Shown in pieces: positions 1-7,577 of a stretch of 64,000 nucleotides of DNA. The translations under genes were made by a program, and so were the position numbers. Origin of the DNA: an uncultured Oscillospiraceae bacterium (GTDB lineage Bacteria; Bacillota; Clostridia; Oscillospirales; Oscillospiraceae). Each line of letters opens with the position of its first letter. The stretch's first letter is position 1. The stretch covers positions 1 through 64,000 of the forward strand of contig CAKTPP010000006.1 of NCBI GenBank assembly GCA_934591895.1, read 5' to 3'. The notes below the pieces were generated by a model. It was not told where the DNA came from, ran no database searches, and saw only the letters and a list, made by a program, of their open reading frames with translations.

Positions 1-45
1 TGGAAGAAGCAAATCCATAATCAACATAAAAATCCAAAACCCCAT
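1..45 (-). CDS. N-terminus of a membrane protein, cut by window edge
   Basis: Only the first 15 codons are inside the window. The ATG at 43-45 (read on the minus strand) is preceded by a strong AAAGGAGG ribosome site at 52-59. The visible peptide starts MGFWIFMLIMDLLLP, a hydrophobic stretch that looks like the beginning of a first transmembrane helix. It follows the acetyltransferase gene by 65 bases on the same strand, so it may belong to the truA operon. The family cannot be named from 15 residues. Confidence 0.55.
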   Translation of the reverse strand, partial: MGFWIFMLIMDLLLP

Positions 46-110
46 TGTAAACCTCCTTTACTACAACTTCCGATTTTGCGCGCTCCCGGCGGGGCGGCAA
101 GCCAAAGCTC

Positions 111-536
111 CTACTCCCGCCGCCACAGCATTTCATAGTCCGGTTCGCCGGTGGCCGCATCCAGCCCGCTGCGCCGGATCTGAAACCCCTCCCGTCGGTA
201 AAAACGGATCGCCCGCACATTCTTCTGATACACGTTCAGGCGCAATGCCGGTTTTCTGTCCTTGGCACAGTCGAGCAGACACTTCCCGATGCCGCGCGAC
301 TGCGCCGCCTCCGAAACGAAAATGCCCTCGATGTATTCGCCGTTCAGACCGAGAAAGCCCTGTATCCCCTGATCCGTTTCATACACATAGACTTCCGCCT
401 GCGGCAGCATTTCTTTCACGGAGGCGAAATTGCGCTCCCAGTAGGACGCGGGAATAAAAGCGTGCGCCTTGCGATTGGTGTCCAACCAGATCCCGGCGAC
501 GCTGTCGATATCTGCTTTTTGCAATGCCCGAATCAT
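111..536 (-). CDS. GNAT-family N-acetyltransferase
   Basis: A 141-residue GNAT protein, which would transfer an acetyl group from acetyl-CoA to an amine; the substrate is unknown. The acetyl-CoA loop is visible as SRGIGKCLL near residues 78-86, preceded by the beta strand EGIFVSEAAQ and followed by the NVYQKNVRAIRFYRREGF segment typical of GNAT motif B. I start at the ATG at 536, which has GGAGAG six bases upstream; a longer frame begins at 596 but overlaps the end of truA. It lies 41 bases downstream of truA on the same strand and is probably co-transcribed. Confidence 0.85.
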   Translation of the reverse strand: MIRALQKADIDSVAGIWLDTNRKAHAFIPASYWERNFASVKEMLPQAEVYVYETDQGIQGFLGLNGEYIEGIFVSEAAQSRGIGKCLLDCAKDRKPALRLNVYQKNVRAIRFYRREGFQIRRSGLDAATGEPDYEMLWRRE

Positions 537-577
537 GACGGTCTCTCCGAAAATCCCGATTTTGTGCGCCCCGGCGC

Positions 578-1315
578 TCAGTACCGCGTCTCCCACAGGA
601 TCAGCCCGCGGGCAGGTGCCGCGGCACCGGCGGCGCTGCGGTCGCGCGCGGCAAGAATGTCCGCCATCGTGCCGGCGTCCCGCTGCCCGAGCCCGACCTC
701 CAGCAGCGTGCCGGTGAGGATGCGCACCATGTGGTACAAAAAGCCCTCGCCCGAGAACGTCAGGCGCACTTCCTCACCCAGCCGCTCGACGGTGATGGCA
801 TCGACCGTGCGCACGGCGGATTTTTTCATGCGCCGGTTGGCGCAGAACGACGTGTAGTCGTGCGTGCCGCACAGCAGCGCGGCCGCGCGCTGCATGGCCG
901 CCGTGTCGAGCGGCTGCGGCAGGACATAGACATAGCGGCGCTCAAACACGTTCGGCGTGTCGCTGTTCCAGACGCGGTAGACATACGTCTTGCCGCGGCA
1001 GGACAGGCGCGCGTGAAAGCGCGGCGCGGCTTCCTCGAGCGTGAGCACGCCGACGTCCCCCGGCAGCTGCGCGCGCAGCCGGCGCAGCAGCTCCGGCGCG
1101 GGCAGACCGGTCTTCGCGCGGAACGACGCCGTCTGCATCCGGGCGTGCACGCCCGCATCCGTGCGGCCGGAGCCCGCGACCTCGACCGGCTGGCCGAGCA
1201 GGTCGCTGAGCACGGCTTCGAGCCGACCCTGAATGGTGTCCGCCGTGTTGCCCTGCCGCTGCCAGCCGTTATAGCGCGTGCCGTCGTAGCTGAGCGTCAT
1301 GCAGAAATTCGGCAT
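578..1315 (-). CDS. truA: tRNA pseudouridine synthase A
   Basis: TruA isomerises uridines 38-40 in the anticodon stem-loop of tRNAs to pseudouridine. The 245-residue length is normal for the family. The catalytic aspartate lies in the signature GRTDAGVHA near residue 50, and the family motifs YDGTRYNGWQ at the N-terminus and FLYHMVRILTG near residue 190 are present. The ATG at 1315 has an AGGAGGGA ribosome site. It leads a minus-strand group with the acetyltransferase and the membrane protein at the left edge. Confidence 0.97.
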   Translation of the reverse strand: MPNFCMTLSYDGTRYNGWQRQGNTADTIQGRLEAVLSDLLGQPVEVAGSGRTDAGVHARMQTASFRAKTGLPAPELLRRLRAQLPGDVGVLTLEEAAPRFHARLSCRGKTYVYRVWNSDTPNVFERRYVYVLPQPLDTAAMQRAAALLCGTHDYTSFCANRRMKKSAVRTVDAITVERLGEEVRLTFSGEGFLYHMVRILTGTLLEVGLGQRDAGTMADILAARDRSAAGAAAPARGLILWETRY

Positions 1316-1343
1316 GGTATCCCTCCTGTGTCCAAAGGTTTAT

Positions 1344-1571
1344 AAAAGCACGGCCGCGCAGAGCTTGCGCGGCCGTGCCCAGCTTTTCAAAAACCTCATA
1401 GCCTTTCGCCGCCGCTGCGGCGAAAGAAAGTCCGATCATTTTCTCCGGCGACATGTGCGGCTGAGAAAATACTTCTCAGGCTGCAAGTGTGGAATTTGTG
1501 CGCCGTAGACGCACAAATTATGCGCGCAGCAGACTGCAGCCCCTTTGTCAAAAAGGAATACTTTTTGACAG
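1344..1571 (-). repeat. structured 3'-UTR element, copy A, with intrinsic terminator
   Basis: First of four related copies of a structured element of about 230 nt. Read on the minus strand it begins three bases after the stop codon of the ACS-like gene with a TGTCAAAAAG hairpin. A hairpin with AATTTGTGCG arms follows, then a hairpin around CACATGTCG, then one with TTTCGCCGC/GCGGCGAAA arms. It ends in a 13-bp GC-rich terminator stem (1348-1360 with 1366-1378) and a U-rich tail. Orientation matches the upstream gene, so it would be its 3' untranslated region. No protein is likely encoded. Confidence 0.85.
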
Positions 1572-1573
1572 TT

Positions 1574-2317
1574 TCAGGCGTGGTGCTCCTTCTTGGCGGC
1601 CTTGCCGAAGTGGAGCTCCTTGAGACCCTCGACCTCGTCGCACACGGGCTTGAAGCTGCAGCTCGCGCAGTCGAGATCCTCGGGCATGCCCTCGAGGATG
1701 GTGTTCATGGTCTTGGTCACGTCCTCGATCTTCTTGGCCGTGGCGTGCAGGGCCTTGAAATCGACGTCCTTGGTGACGAAGATCACGCGCACGTTGGTGA
1801 TGTTCGGGTTTTTCTTATACTGCTTGATGAAGTCGCAGCCGACCTTGTAAAACGAGATGCCCTTCTTGACGGCCTTCTTGCTCACACGGATCTGCTCGCG
1901 GCTGCTCTCGGGCGAGACGCGCATCATGTAGCCGTCCGGGAAGACGTGGTACTTCACAAACTCGATGTTGCGGATGGCGGCATAGGTCGCGTCCTTCTGC
2001 TCGACGTCGATGTCCTTGACGCCGAGGATGACGATGCGCGCAAAGGGCACGTCGCCCTTGATCTCCTTCATGTCCGGACCGTAGAGCAGCACCTCGTCGC
2101 TCGGGACAAGACCGGTGTCGGACGTGACGCAGGTGAAGTTCACGGCCTCGTTCGCGCCGCCGCCGAGCTCATACGCCGCGTCGCGCAGCAGCACCAGCTC
2201 GCTCTCGCCGTTGTCCTTCCACGCGTCGCGCTCCTTATACGCCCACTTCTGCGTCGGCGCGCCGAGCAGGTCGGCCGTTTCGCGGATAAAGCTATCATAA
2301 AGTTCCATATCTTTCAT
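1574..2317 (-). CDS. stand-alone acetyl-CoA synthase A-cluster-like domain protein
   Basis: A 247-residue protein resembling the C-terminal half of the CODH/ACS beta subunit, the enzyme that joins CO, a methyl group and CoA. I recognise the stretch running from RVSPESSREQIRVSKKA (about 145-162) through the domain holding the A-cluster cysteines. Near the C-terminus is DCASCSFKPVC, matching the CxxC and following Cys that bind the A-cluster in known ACS. The fourth cysteine and the last part of the ACS domain are absent, and there is no N-terminal CODH-binding domain. It is 27 bases downstream of a CooC-like nickel ATPase. Its function is unknown; scavenging, sensing or a shortened ACS are all possible. 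Confidence 0.7.
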   Translation of the reverse strand: MKDMELYDSFIRETADLLGAPTQKWAYKERDAWKDNGESELVLLRDAAYELGGGANEAVNFTCVTSDTGLVPSDEVLLYGPDMKEIKGDVPFARIVILGVKDIDVEQKDATYAAIRNIEFVKYHVFPDGYMMRVSPESSREQIRVSKKAVKKGISFYKVGCDFIKQYKKNPNITNVRVIFVTKDVDFKALHATAKKIEDVTKTMNTILEGMPEDLDCASCSFKPVCDEVEGLKELHFGKAAKKEHHA

Positions 2318-2344
2318 GTTCGTTCCTCCTCAGATTGTCCCGGC

Positions 2345-3118
2345 TCAGAAGATGCCCAGGTTGTGCAGCGCCTCGTGGACGCCGACCATGATGTTGGAGT
2401 CCTCCGGCAGTTCAAACACGCTCTTGCCGCGGATGTCGTTGGCGGCGTGCTGCGGATCGGTGGGGATGTAGGCGAGCACCGGAACCCCGTCGAGCCTGAC
2501 AAGATCGTTCATGCTCGGGTCGACGACGCGGTTGACGATCATGCCGATGCGCTCATAGGTGATGAGGTCGTCGGCGGCCTCCTTGATCTCGCGGCAGACG
2601 TTCACGCCCTTGGCGCTCTGGTCGGTGACCAGCACGAGGTGCGAGACCTGCTCCATGACGCGGCGGCTGATCTGCTCGATGCCGGCCTCACCGTCGATGA
2701 CCACATAGTCAAAGTCGTTGGCGAGCATGCTGATGACTTCCTTGAGATAGGAGTTGACCGAGCAGTAGCACCCGGCGGCCTCCGGACGGCCGATGGCAAG
2801 AAAGGCAAAGCCGTCGCACTCGACCATGGTGTCGAAGATGCGGAAGCGCGCCTCGTTGAGCACCTCGATGGCCTGCCGGTACTCGCCGCGCTCCGAGGTC
2901 TGGATGACCTCGTTGCGGATGTCGTCGATCGTGTGCTCGACATGCACGCCCAGCGCCGTGGACAGGCCGACGGCGGGGTCTGCGTCGATGGCAAGGATGC
3001 GCTTGCCGGGAAAGGCCTCCACGAGCTCGCGCACGATCGCCGAGCACAGAGAGGTCTTGCCAACGCCGCCCTTCCCCGCGACGGCGATGATCTTGGCTTT
3101 CGTTTTGTTTTCTTCCAT
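2345..3118 (-). CDS. cooC: CooC/AcsF-type nickel-insertion ATPase
   Basis: A 257-residue MinD/SIMIBI P-loop ATPase. The deviant Walker A motif GKGGVGKT is at about residues 15-22 and the DADP segment at about 46-49. The GCYCSVN motif near residue 120 carries the C-x-C that bridges the dimer and binds nickel in CooC and AcsF proteins, which mature carbon monoxide dehydrogenase and acetyl-CoA synthase. It is the first gene of a two-gene minus-strand operon with the ACS-like protein, its likely client. No CODH catalytic subunit lies in the window. It is divergent from the hydrogenase gene. Confidence 0.85.
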   Translation of the reverse strand: MEENKTKAKIIAVAGKGGVGKTSLCSAIVRELVEAFPGKRILAIDADPAVGLSTALGVHVEHTIDDIRNEVIQTSERGEYRQAIEVLNEARFRIFDTMVECDGFAFLAIGRPEAAGCYCSVNSYLKEVISMLANDFDYVVIDGEAGIEQISRRVMEQVSHLVLVTDQSAKGVNVCREIKEAADDLITYERIGMIVNRVVDPSMNDLVRLDGVPVLAYIPTDPQHAANDIRGKSVFELPEDSNIMVGVHEALHNLGIF

Positions 3119-3327
3119 AGTGCGTTCCCTCCTGCGGCTGAAATAACGGTCAGGCCTGTGGCTCTGTTTGCATCCATCCTACCACAGGCCGGCCGGTTTT
3201 TCTGTGTCCACGTCACAGTCCGCCGCGGTCGGCAGGCCGGTTTCCGGGACATTTGCGCCGCTTTTGTATAGTTTTCGACAAGGTTTGGTCTGTGCGTTCT
3301 TTTTTTGTCAGGATTTCAAAAAAAGAA

Positions 3328-3356
3328 TTGCGAAATTTATCACGTACCAGTATAAT
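3328..3356 (+). promoter_or_regulatory. promoter of the [FeFe] hydrogenase gene
   Basis: TTGCGA (3328-3333) and TATAAT (3351-3356) are separated by 17 bases, a good sigma-A promoter. An 80-base leader then runs to the hydrogenase ATG. The stretch 3119-3435 is the divergent regulatory region between cooC and the hydrogenase; I saw no convincing operator in it. Confidence 0.7.
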
Positions 3357-3435
3357 GTTTCGTGCAAGCTCCCGTCAAGTGCTTGCTGCAAAATTCACGA
3401 ATCAGAACAAGTTTTTCTAACAAAAGGAGTGCAAT

Positions 3436-4974
3436 ATGCGCGGCATTGAAACCGGAAAGGTACGTATCCGTCACGAAGTGTTCACGGAGATCGCACGTCT
3501 CGCCTACGAGGGCGGCGATTACGCCAAGCGGCTCGAGGAGCTGCCGTTCAAGATCATCCCCGGCGAGATCGGTTCCTATCGGGACAGTCTGTTTCTCGAG
3601 CGCGCCGTCGTCGGCGAGCGGCTGCGGCTGGCCATGGGGCTGCCGCTGCGCAAGTTTTCGGAGTTTTCGATGCTCTCGGACGGCGTGGAAAAGGCGCTCG
3701 ACCCGGATATCTATTACGAAAAGCCGCTCATCAACGTCATCAAGTTCGCGTGCAACCGCTGCCCGGACAACGTTGTGAAGATCACGAACGTGTGCCAGGG
3801 CTGTCTGGAGCACCCGTGCATGGCGGTCTGCCCGCGGCAGGCCATCACGCGCATCAACGGTCAGGCGCACATCGACCAGGATAAGTGCATCCGCTGCGGA
3901 CGCTGCCTCAAGGAGTGCAAGTTCAACGCCATCGTGCGCCTTGAGCGCCCGTGCCGCAAGGCCTGCGGCATGGACTGCATCCATTCCGACGGGCTCGGCC
4001 GCGCCGACATCGACTACTCCAAGTGCACCTCCTGCGGCCAGTGCATGGTCAGCTGCCCGTTCGGCGCGATCTCGGACAAGAGCCAGATCTTCCAGACCAT
4101 TCAGGCCGTCAAGAGCAACACCCCCGTGTATGTCGCGCTCGCGCCGGCGTTCGTGGGGCAGTTCGGCCCCGAGGGCGTGCCGGAGCGGATGCGCAGGGCA
4201 TTCCAGCGCCTCGGCTTTGCCGACGTGTATGAGGTCGCCATCGGCGCGGATCTGTGCGTGATCGAGGAGGCGGCGGACTTTCTCGAGGAAGTGCCCGAAA
4301 AGCACAAATTCATGGTCACGTCCTGCTGCCCGTCGTGGAGCGACATGGTCAAAAAGCTCTTCCCGCAGTTTGAAAAGAACATCTCGGTCGCCTTCACGCC
4401 GATGGTGCTCACCGCGCGCATGATCAAGCGCGACCACCCGGACTGCAAGGTCGTGTTCATCGGACCGTGCGACTCGAAAAAGCTCGAGGCGCGCCGCGAG
4501 CACGTGCGCAGCGACGTGGACTTCGTGCTCACGTTCGAGGAGGCGCTCGGCATCTTCGCGGCCAAGGGCATGGACAAGGCCTTCCTGCCCGAGGACGAGG
4601 AGACTCTGCCGCCCGACTCGAGCCGCGACGCGCGCCGCTTCGCCTATTCCGGCGGCGTGGCGCAGGCCGTCGTCAACGCCATCCACGACATGCAGCCCGA
4701 GCGCGAGGTCAAGGTCGCCGCGGCGACCGGTCTGGCCGACTGCCGCAAGCTGCTGATGATGGCCAAGGCCGGCAAGTACGACGGCTACCTGCTCGAGGGC
4801 ATGGCCTGTCCGGGCGGCTGCATCGCCGGCGCGGGCACGCTGCGCCCCATCGAGCAGTCGCACAAGGAGATCGAGGCGTTCAGCTCCGAGGCGAGCTTCA
4901 CCTGCGCCAACGACACGCCGTACATGGACTATCTGCCCCTGATCGAGGAAAAGGACAAGATCCGCAAACTGTAA
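3436..4974 (+). CDS. [FeFe] hydrogenase, group-B-like, monomeric
   Basis: A 512-residue iron-only hydrogenase that evolves or oxidises H2 with ferredoxin-type partners in the cytoplasm. All three H-cluster signatures are visible: TSCCPSW (L1, about 295), FIGPCDSKK (L2, about 345) and EGMACPGGC (L3, about 455). The FIGPC form of L2 is typical of group B enzymes. Upstream are cysteine-rich ferredoxin-like domains, including CIRCGRCLKEC (about 155) and CTSCGQCMVSCP (about 195). The ATG has AAAAGGAG upstream. No hydE/F/G maturase genes or diaphorase subunits are in the window. The mRNA would end in structured element copy B. Confidence 0.92.
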   Translation: MRGIETGKVRIRHEVFTEIARLAYEGGDYAKRLEELPFKIIPGEIGSYRDSLFLERAVVGERLRLAMGLPLRKFSEFSMLSDGVEKALDPDIYYEKPLINVIKFACNRCPDNVVKITNVCQGCLEHPCMAVCPRQAITRINGQAHIDQDKCIRCGRCLKECKFNAIVRLERPCRKACGMDCIHSDGLGRADIDYSKCTSCGQCMVSCPFGAISDKSQIFQTIQAVKSNTPVYVALAPAFVGQFGPEGVPERMRRAFQRLGFADVYEVAIGADLCVIEEAADFLEEVPEKHKFMVTSCCPSWSDMVKKLFPQFEKNISVAFTPMVLTARMIKRDHPDCKVVFIGPCDSKKLEARREHVRSDVDFVLTFEEALGIFAAKGMDKAFLPEDEETLPPDSSRDARRFAYSGGVAQAVVNAIHDMQPEREVKVAAATGLADCRKLLMMAKAGKYDGYLLEGMACPGGCIAGAGTLRPIEQSHKEIEAFSSEASFTCANDTPYMDYLPLIEEKDKIRKL

Positions 4975-4985
4975 ACAAGCTGCGC

Positions 4986-5210
4986 CTGTCAAAAAGTATT
5001 ACTTTTTGACAAGGGGGTTTGCAGTCTGCTGCGCGCATAATTTGTGCGCCGGCGGCGCACAAATTCCACACTTGCAGCCTGAGAAGTATTTTCTTCGCCG
5101 CACATGTCGCCGAAGAAAATGATCGGACTTTCTTTGCGCCTGCGGGCGCAAAGGCTACGAGGTTCTTTGACAAGCTGTACTGCGCACCGGAGATGCGGTG
5201 CGCAGTTTTT
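4986..5210 (+). repeat. structured 3'-UTR element, copy B, with intrinsic terminator
   Basis: Starts 11 bases after the hydrogenase stop codon, same strand. Stems: H1 4987-4997 with 5001-5011 (TGTCAAAAAGT); H2 5039-5050 with 5054-5065 (AATTTGTGCGCC); H3 5088-5097 with 5111-5120 (ATTTTCTTCG) around CACATGTCG; H4 5133-5140 with 5145-5152 (TTTGCGCC). The terminator stem is 5179-5188 with 5197-5206, followed by U5. An open frame crosses it and runs into guaB, but it has no ribosome site and follows RNA-like, not protein-like, constraint. Confidence 0.85.
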
Positions 5211-5265
5211 ATAAAATTCCCAAAAAACGTCCGTTGTACCAATGATTTTTTTCCACGCTGCGGGC

Positions 5266-5294
5266 TGGACAAGCGCACGCGTTCGCGGTACAAT
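5266..5294 (+). promoter_or_regulatory. promoter of guaB
   Basis: TGGACA (5266-5271), a 17-base spacer and TACAAT (5289-5294) form a near-consensus promoter. Transcription should start near 5301, which gives a leader of about 87 bases before the guaB ATG. Confidence 0.75.
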
Positions 5295-5306
5295 AGCACA
5301 AATATT

Positions 5307-5331
5307 CGGAGCGGGTCGCCGCTCCGTTTTT
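5307..5331 (+). promoter_or_regulatory. terminator-like hairpin in the guaB leader
   Basis: A 7-bp stem (CGGAGCG at 5307-5313 with CGCTCCG at 5320-5326) followed by five T residues lies directly after the expected transcription start. It could be an early attenuator or a 5' stabilising hairpin. No purine or guanine aptamer was recognised around it. Confidence 0.5.
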
Positions 5332-5387
5332 GCCACAGGTGTACCAGAGATCGTGAATATGAGAATCATTATAAGGAGGTCTTTCCC

Positions 5388-6890
5388 ATGGCTTACTTCT
5401 TCTCCGGACAGTCGCACACGTTCAACGAGTATCTGCTCGTGCCCGGCTACTCCTCGAGCGAGTGCATCCCGGACAATGTCTCCCTGCGCACCCCGCTGAC
5501 GCGCTTTCGCGCGGGCGAGGAGCCGGCGCTCTCGCTCAACGTGCCGATGGTCTCGGCCGTGATGCAGTCCGTGTCCGGCGACCGGCTGGCCGTCGCGCTG
5601 GCACAGGAGGGCGGCGTGTCGTTCCTCTACGGCTCGCAGACGATCGAGGACGAGGCCGCGATGGTCGCCCGCGTCAAGAGCTACAAGGCGGGCTTCGTGC
5701 GCAGCGACTCCAACATCAGCCCCGATGCGACGCTGGCCGACATTCTGGCGCTGCGTGAGCAGACCGGCCACTCCACCGTCGCCGTCACCGAGGACGGCAC
5801 GGCCGACGGCCGCCTGGTCGGCATCGTCACGAGCCGCGACTACCGCGTGAGCCGCATGGACCCCCAGACGAAGGTGCGCGAGTTCATGACGCCGCGCGAG
5901 AAGATGATCACCGCGCCCGACGGCACGACCCTGAAGGAGGCCAACAACATCATCTGGGAGCACAAGCTCAACTCCCTGCCCATCGTCAACGACGAGGGAC
6001 GCCTGTGCGCGTTCGTGTTCCGCAAGGACTACGACCTGCACAAGCAGAAGCCCAACGAGCTGCTCGACAGCCAGAAGCGCTATCTCGTCGGCGCGGGCAT
6101 CAACACCCGCGACTACGCCGAGCGCGTGCCCGCGCTGGTCGACGCCGGTGTGGACGTGCTCGTCATCGACTCGTCCGAGGGCTACTCCGAGTGGCAGAAG
6201 CGCACGATCGCGTGGATCCGTGAGCACTACGGCGAGCGCGTCAAGGTCGGCGCCGGCAACGTCGTCGACGCGGACGGCTTCCGCTTCCTCGCCGACTGCG
6301 GCGCGGACTTCGTGAAGGTCGGCATCGGCGGCGGCTCGATCTGCATCACGCGCGAGACCAAGGGCATCGGCCGCGGTCAGGCGACGGCCGTCATCGACGT
6401 CTGCCGCGCGCGCGACGAGTACTTCCGCGAGACCGGCATCTACGTGCCCGTCTGCTCCGACGGCGGCATCGTGCACGACCACCATATCACGCTCGCTCTG
6501 GCCATGGGCGCGGACTTCGTGATGCTCGGCCGCTACTTCGCCCGCTTCGACGAGAGCCCGTCGGACAAGGTCAACGTCAACGGCACGCTCATGAAGGAGT
6601 ACTGGGGCGAGGGCTCCAACCGCGCGCGCAACTGGCAGCGCTATGACCTCGGCGGCGGCAAGAAGCTGTCCTTCGAGGAGGGCGTGGACTCCTACGTGCC
6701 CTACGCCGGCAAGCTCTCCGACAACGTCCAGCAGACGCTGGCGAAGGTGCGCTCGACCATGTGCAACTGCGGCGCGCTGACCATCCGCGAGCTGCAGGAA
6801 AAGGCGCGGCTGACGCTCGTGTCCTCGGTGAGCATCGTCGAGGGCGGCGCGCACGACGTCGTGCTCAAGACCTCGAACAAGCCCGTGTGA
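5388..6890 (+). CDS. guaB: IMP dehydrogenase
   Basis: GuaB oxidises IMP to XMP with NAD+, the committed step to guanine nucleotides. The 500-residue protein has the TIM barrel interrupted by two CBS motifs (about residues 95-220). The catalytic loop reads GGGSICITRE, with the thioimidate cysteine, and the downstream region holds VCSDGGI and the phosphate-binding stretch. Start chosen at 5388 because AAGGAGG sits eight bases upstream; the frame is open much further upstream, through structured element B, but that part is not protein-like. The gene is monocistronic with its own promoter and terminator. Confidence 0.95.
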   Translation: MAYFFSGQSHTFNEYLLVPGYSSSECIPDNVSLRTPLTRFRAGEEPALSLNVPMVSAVMQSVSGDRLAVALAQEGGVSFLYGSQTIEDEAAMVARVKSYKAGFVRSDSNISPDATLADILALREQTGHSTVAVTEDGTADGRLVGIVTSRDYRVSRMDPQTKVREFMTPREKMITAPDGTTLKEANNIIWEHKLNSLPIVNDEGRLCAFVFRKDYDLHKQKPNELLDSQKRYLVGAGINTRDYAERVPALVDAGVDVLVIDSSEGYSEWQKRTIAWIREHYGERVKVGAGNVVDADGFRFLADCGADFVKVGIGGGSICITRETKGIGRGQATAVIDVCRARDEYFRETGIYVPVCSDGGIVHDHHITLALAMGADFVMLGRYFARFDESPSDKVNVNGTLMKEYWGEGSNRARNWQRYDLGGGKKLSFEEGVDSYVPYAGKLSDNVQQTLAKVRSTMCNCGALTIRELQEKARLTLVSSVSIVEGGAHDVVLKTSNKPV

Positions 6891-6910
6891 GACGCAGGTA
6901 AAAAAACAGA

Positions 6911-6944
6911 CGGTGCCCGGCATCACAGCCGGGCACCGTTTTTT
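6911..6944 (+). terminator. intrinsic terminator after guaB
   Basis: An 11-bp perfect stem, CGGTGCCCGGC (6911-6921) with GCCGGGCACCG (6928-6938), followed by six T residues. It closes the guaB transcript. Confidence 0.9.
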
Positions 6945-6995
6945 ATCCCCGCATAAGGGTGGAAAAATATGCGTGGGTTTTTCGGTCGTGGCGTG

Positions 6996-7001
6996 TATAA
7001 T
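6996..7001 (+). promoter_or_regulatory. -10 box upstream of the sigma-factor gene
   Basis: A perfect TATAAT lies 34 bases before the GTG start of the sigma factor. The -35 region is poor (GTGGGT at the expected position), so the promoter may be weak or activated. Its position inside an open frame beginning at 6969 argues for the later start of the gene. Confidence 0.45.
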
Positions 7002-7034
7002 GAAGTAGAGACAGAGCCGGGAGGAGGCGAGCAC

Positions 7035-7577
7035 GTGCACGAACAGGATATGATCGCGCTGCTGCAGCAGCACGACGAGCGCGGCATGGACGCGCTGCTG
7101 CTGCACTGCGGGCCGCTGATGCGCTACATCATCGCGCCGATCGTGCCGAACGCGCTCGACCGCGAGGAGTGCCTCTCGGAGGCGTCGCTGCGCGTGTGGA
7201 ACAAGATCGCGCAGTTCGACGCCGCGCGCGGAAGCTGGAGCGCGTGGCTGACGGCGGTCACGCGCAGCACGGCGCTGAACTTTCAGCGCAGCGCCGCCCG
7301 GCACTGCGGCACGCAGACGCTGCCCGAGGACACCCCGTCGCCGGAGGCATCCCCGGAGGAGGCGCTGCTGCGATCCGAGCGCAGCGCCGCGCTGCACGAT
7401 GCGCTTGCGCGGCTCGGGCAGAACGACCGGGCGCTGTTTTACCGGAAGTATTACTACCTGCAGTCCACCGCACAGATCGCCGCCGAGCTCGGCATGACCG
7501 AGCGCGCGATTGAGGGGCGGCTGTACCGCCTGAAAAAGCGGCTGCGCACGATGTTGGGAGGTGACGGCGATGCGTGA
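7035..7577 (+). CDS. ECF-like RNA polymerase sigma factor
   Basis: A 180-residue sigma-70 family protein with region 2 (about residues 25-75, with DREECLSEASLRVWNKI) and region 4 (about 120-170, with the helix-turn-helix STAQIAAELGMTERAIEGRL), but no region 1 or 3, as in extracytoplasmic-function sigma factors. I start at the GTG at 7035, which follows GGGAGGAGG by seven bases; an ATG at 6969 would be in frame but lies before the -10 box. It overlaps the next gene by eight bases. That gene encodes a membrane protein that may act as its anti-sigma factor. Confidence 0.85.
   Translation: MHEQDMIALLQQHDERGMDALLLHCGPLMRYIIAPIVPNALDREECLSEASLRVWNKIAQFDAARGSWSAWLTAVTRSTALNFQRSAARHCGTQTLPEDTPSPEASPEEALLRSERSAALHDALARLGQNDRALFYRKYYYLQSTAQIAAELGMTERAIEGRLYRLKKRLRTMLGGDGDA

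Noticed and set aside
1487..3271. Long plus-strand frame opposite the ACS-like and cooC genes
   Set aside because: It is the antisense of two well-recognised genes in GC-rich DNA, has no ribosome site of note and no family match. The frame is a codon-bias shadow.
5019..5387. In-frame N-terminal extension of guaB through structured element B
   Set aside because: The extension has no ribosome site, crosses a terminator and the guaB promoter, and copies of the same peptide appear out of context with other copies of the element. Proteins of this sort in databases are probably element translations.
5211..5387. Purine or guanine riboswitch before guaB
   Set aside because: The leader is too short and lacks the conserved purine-aptamer junction sequences.
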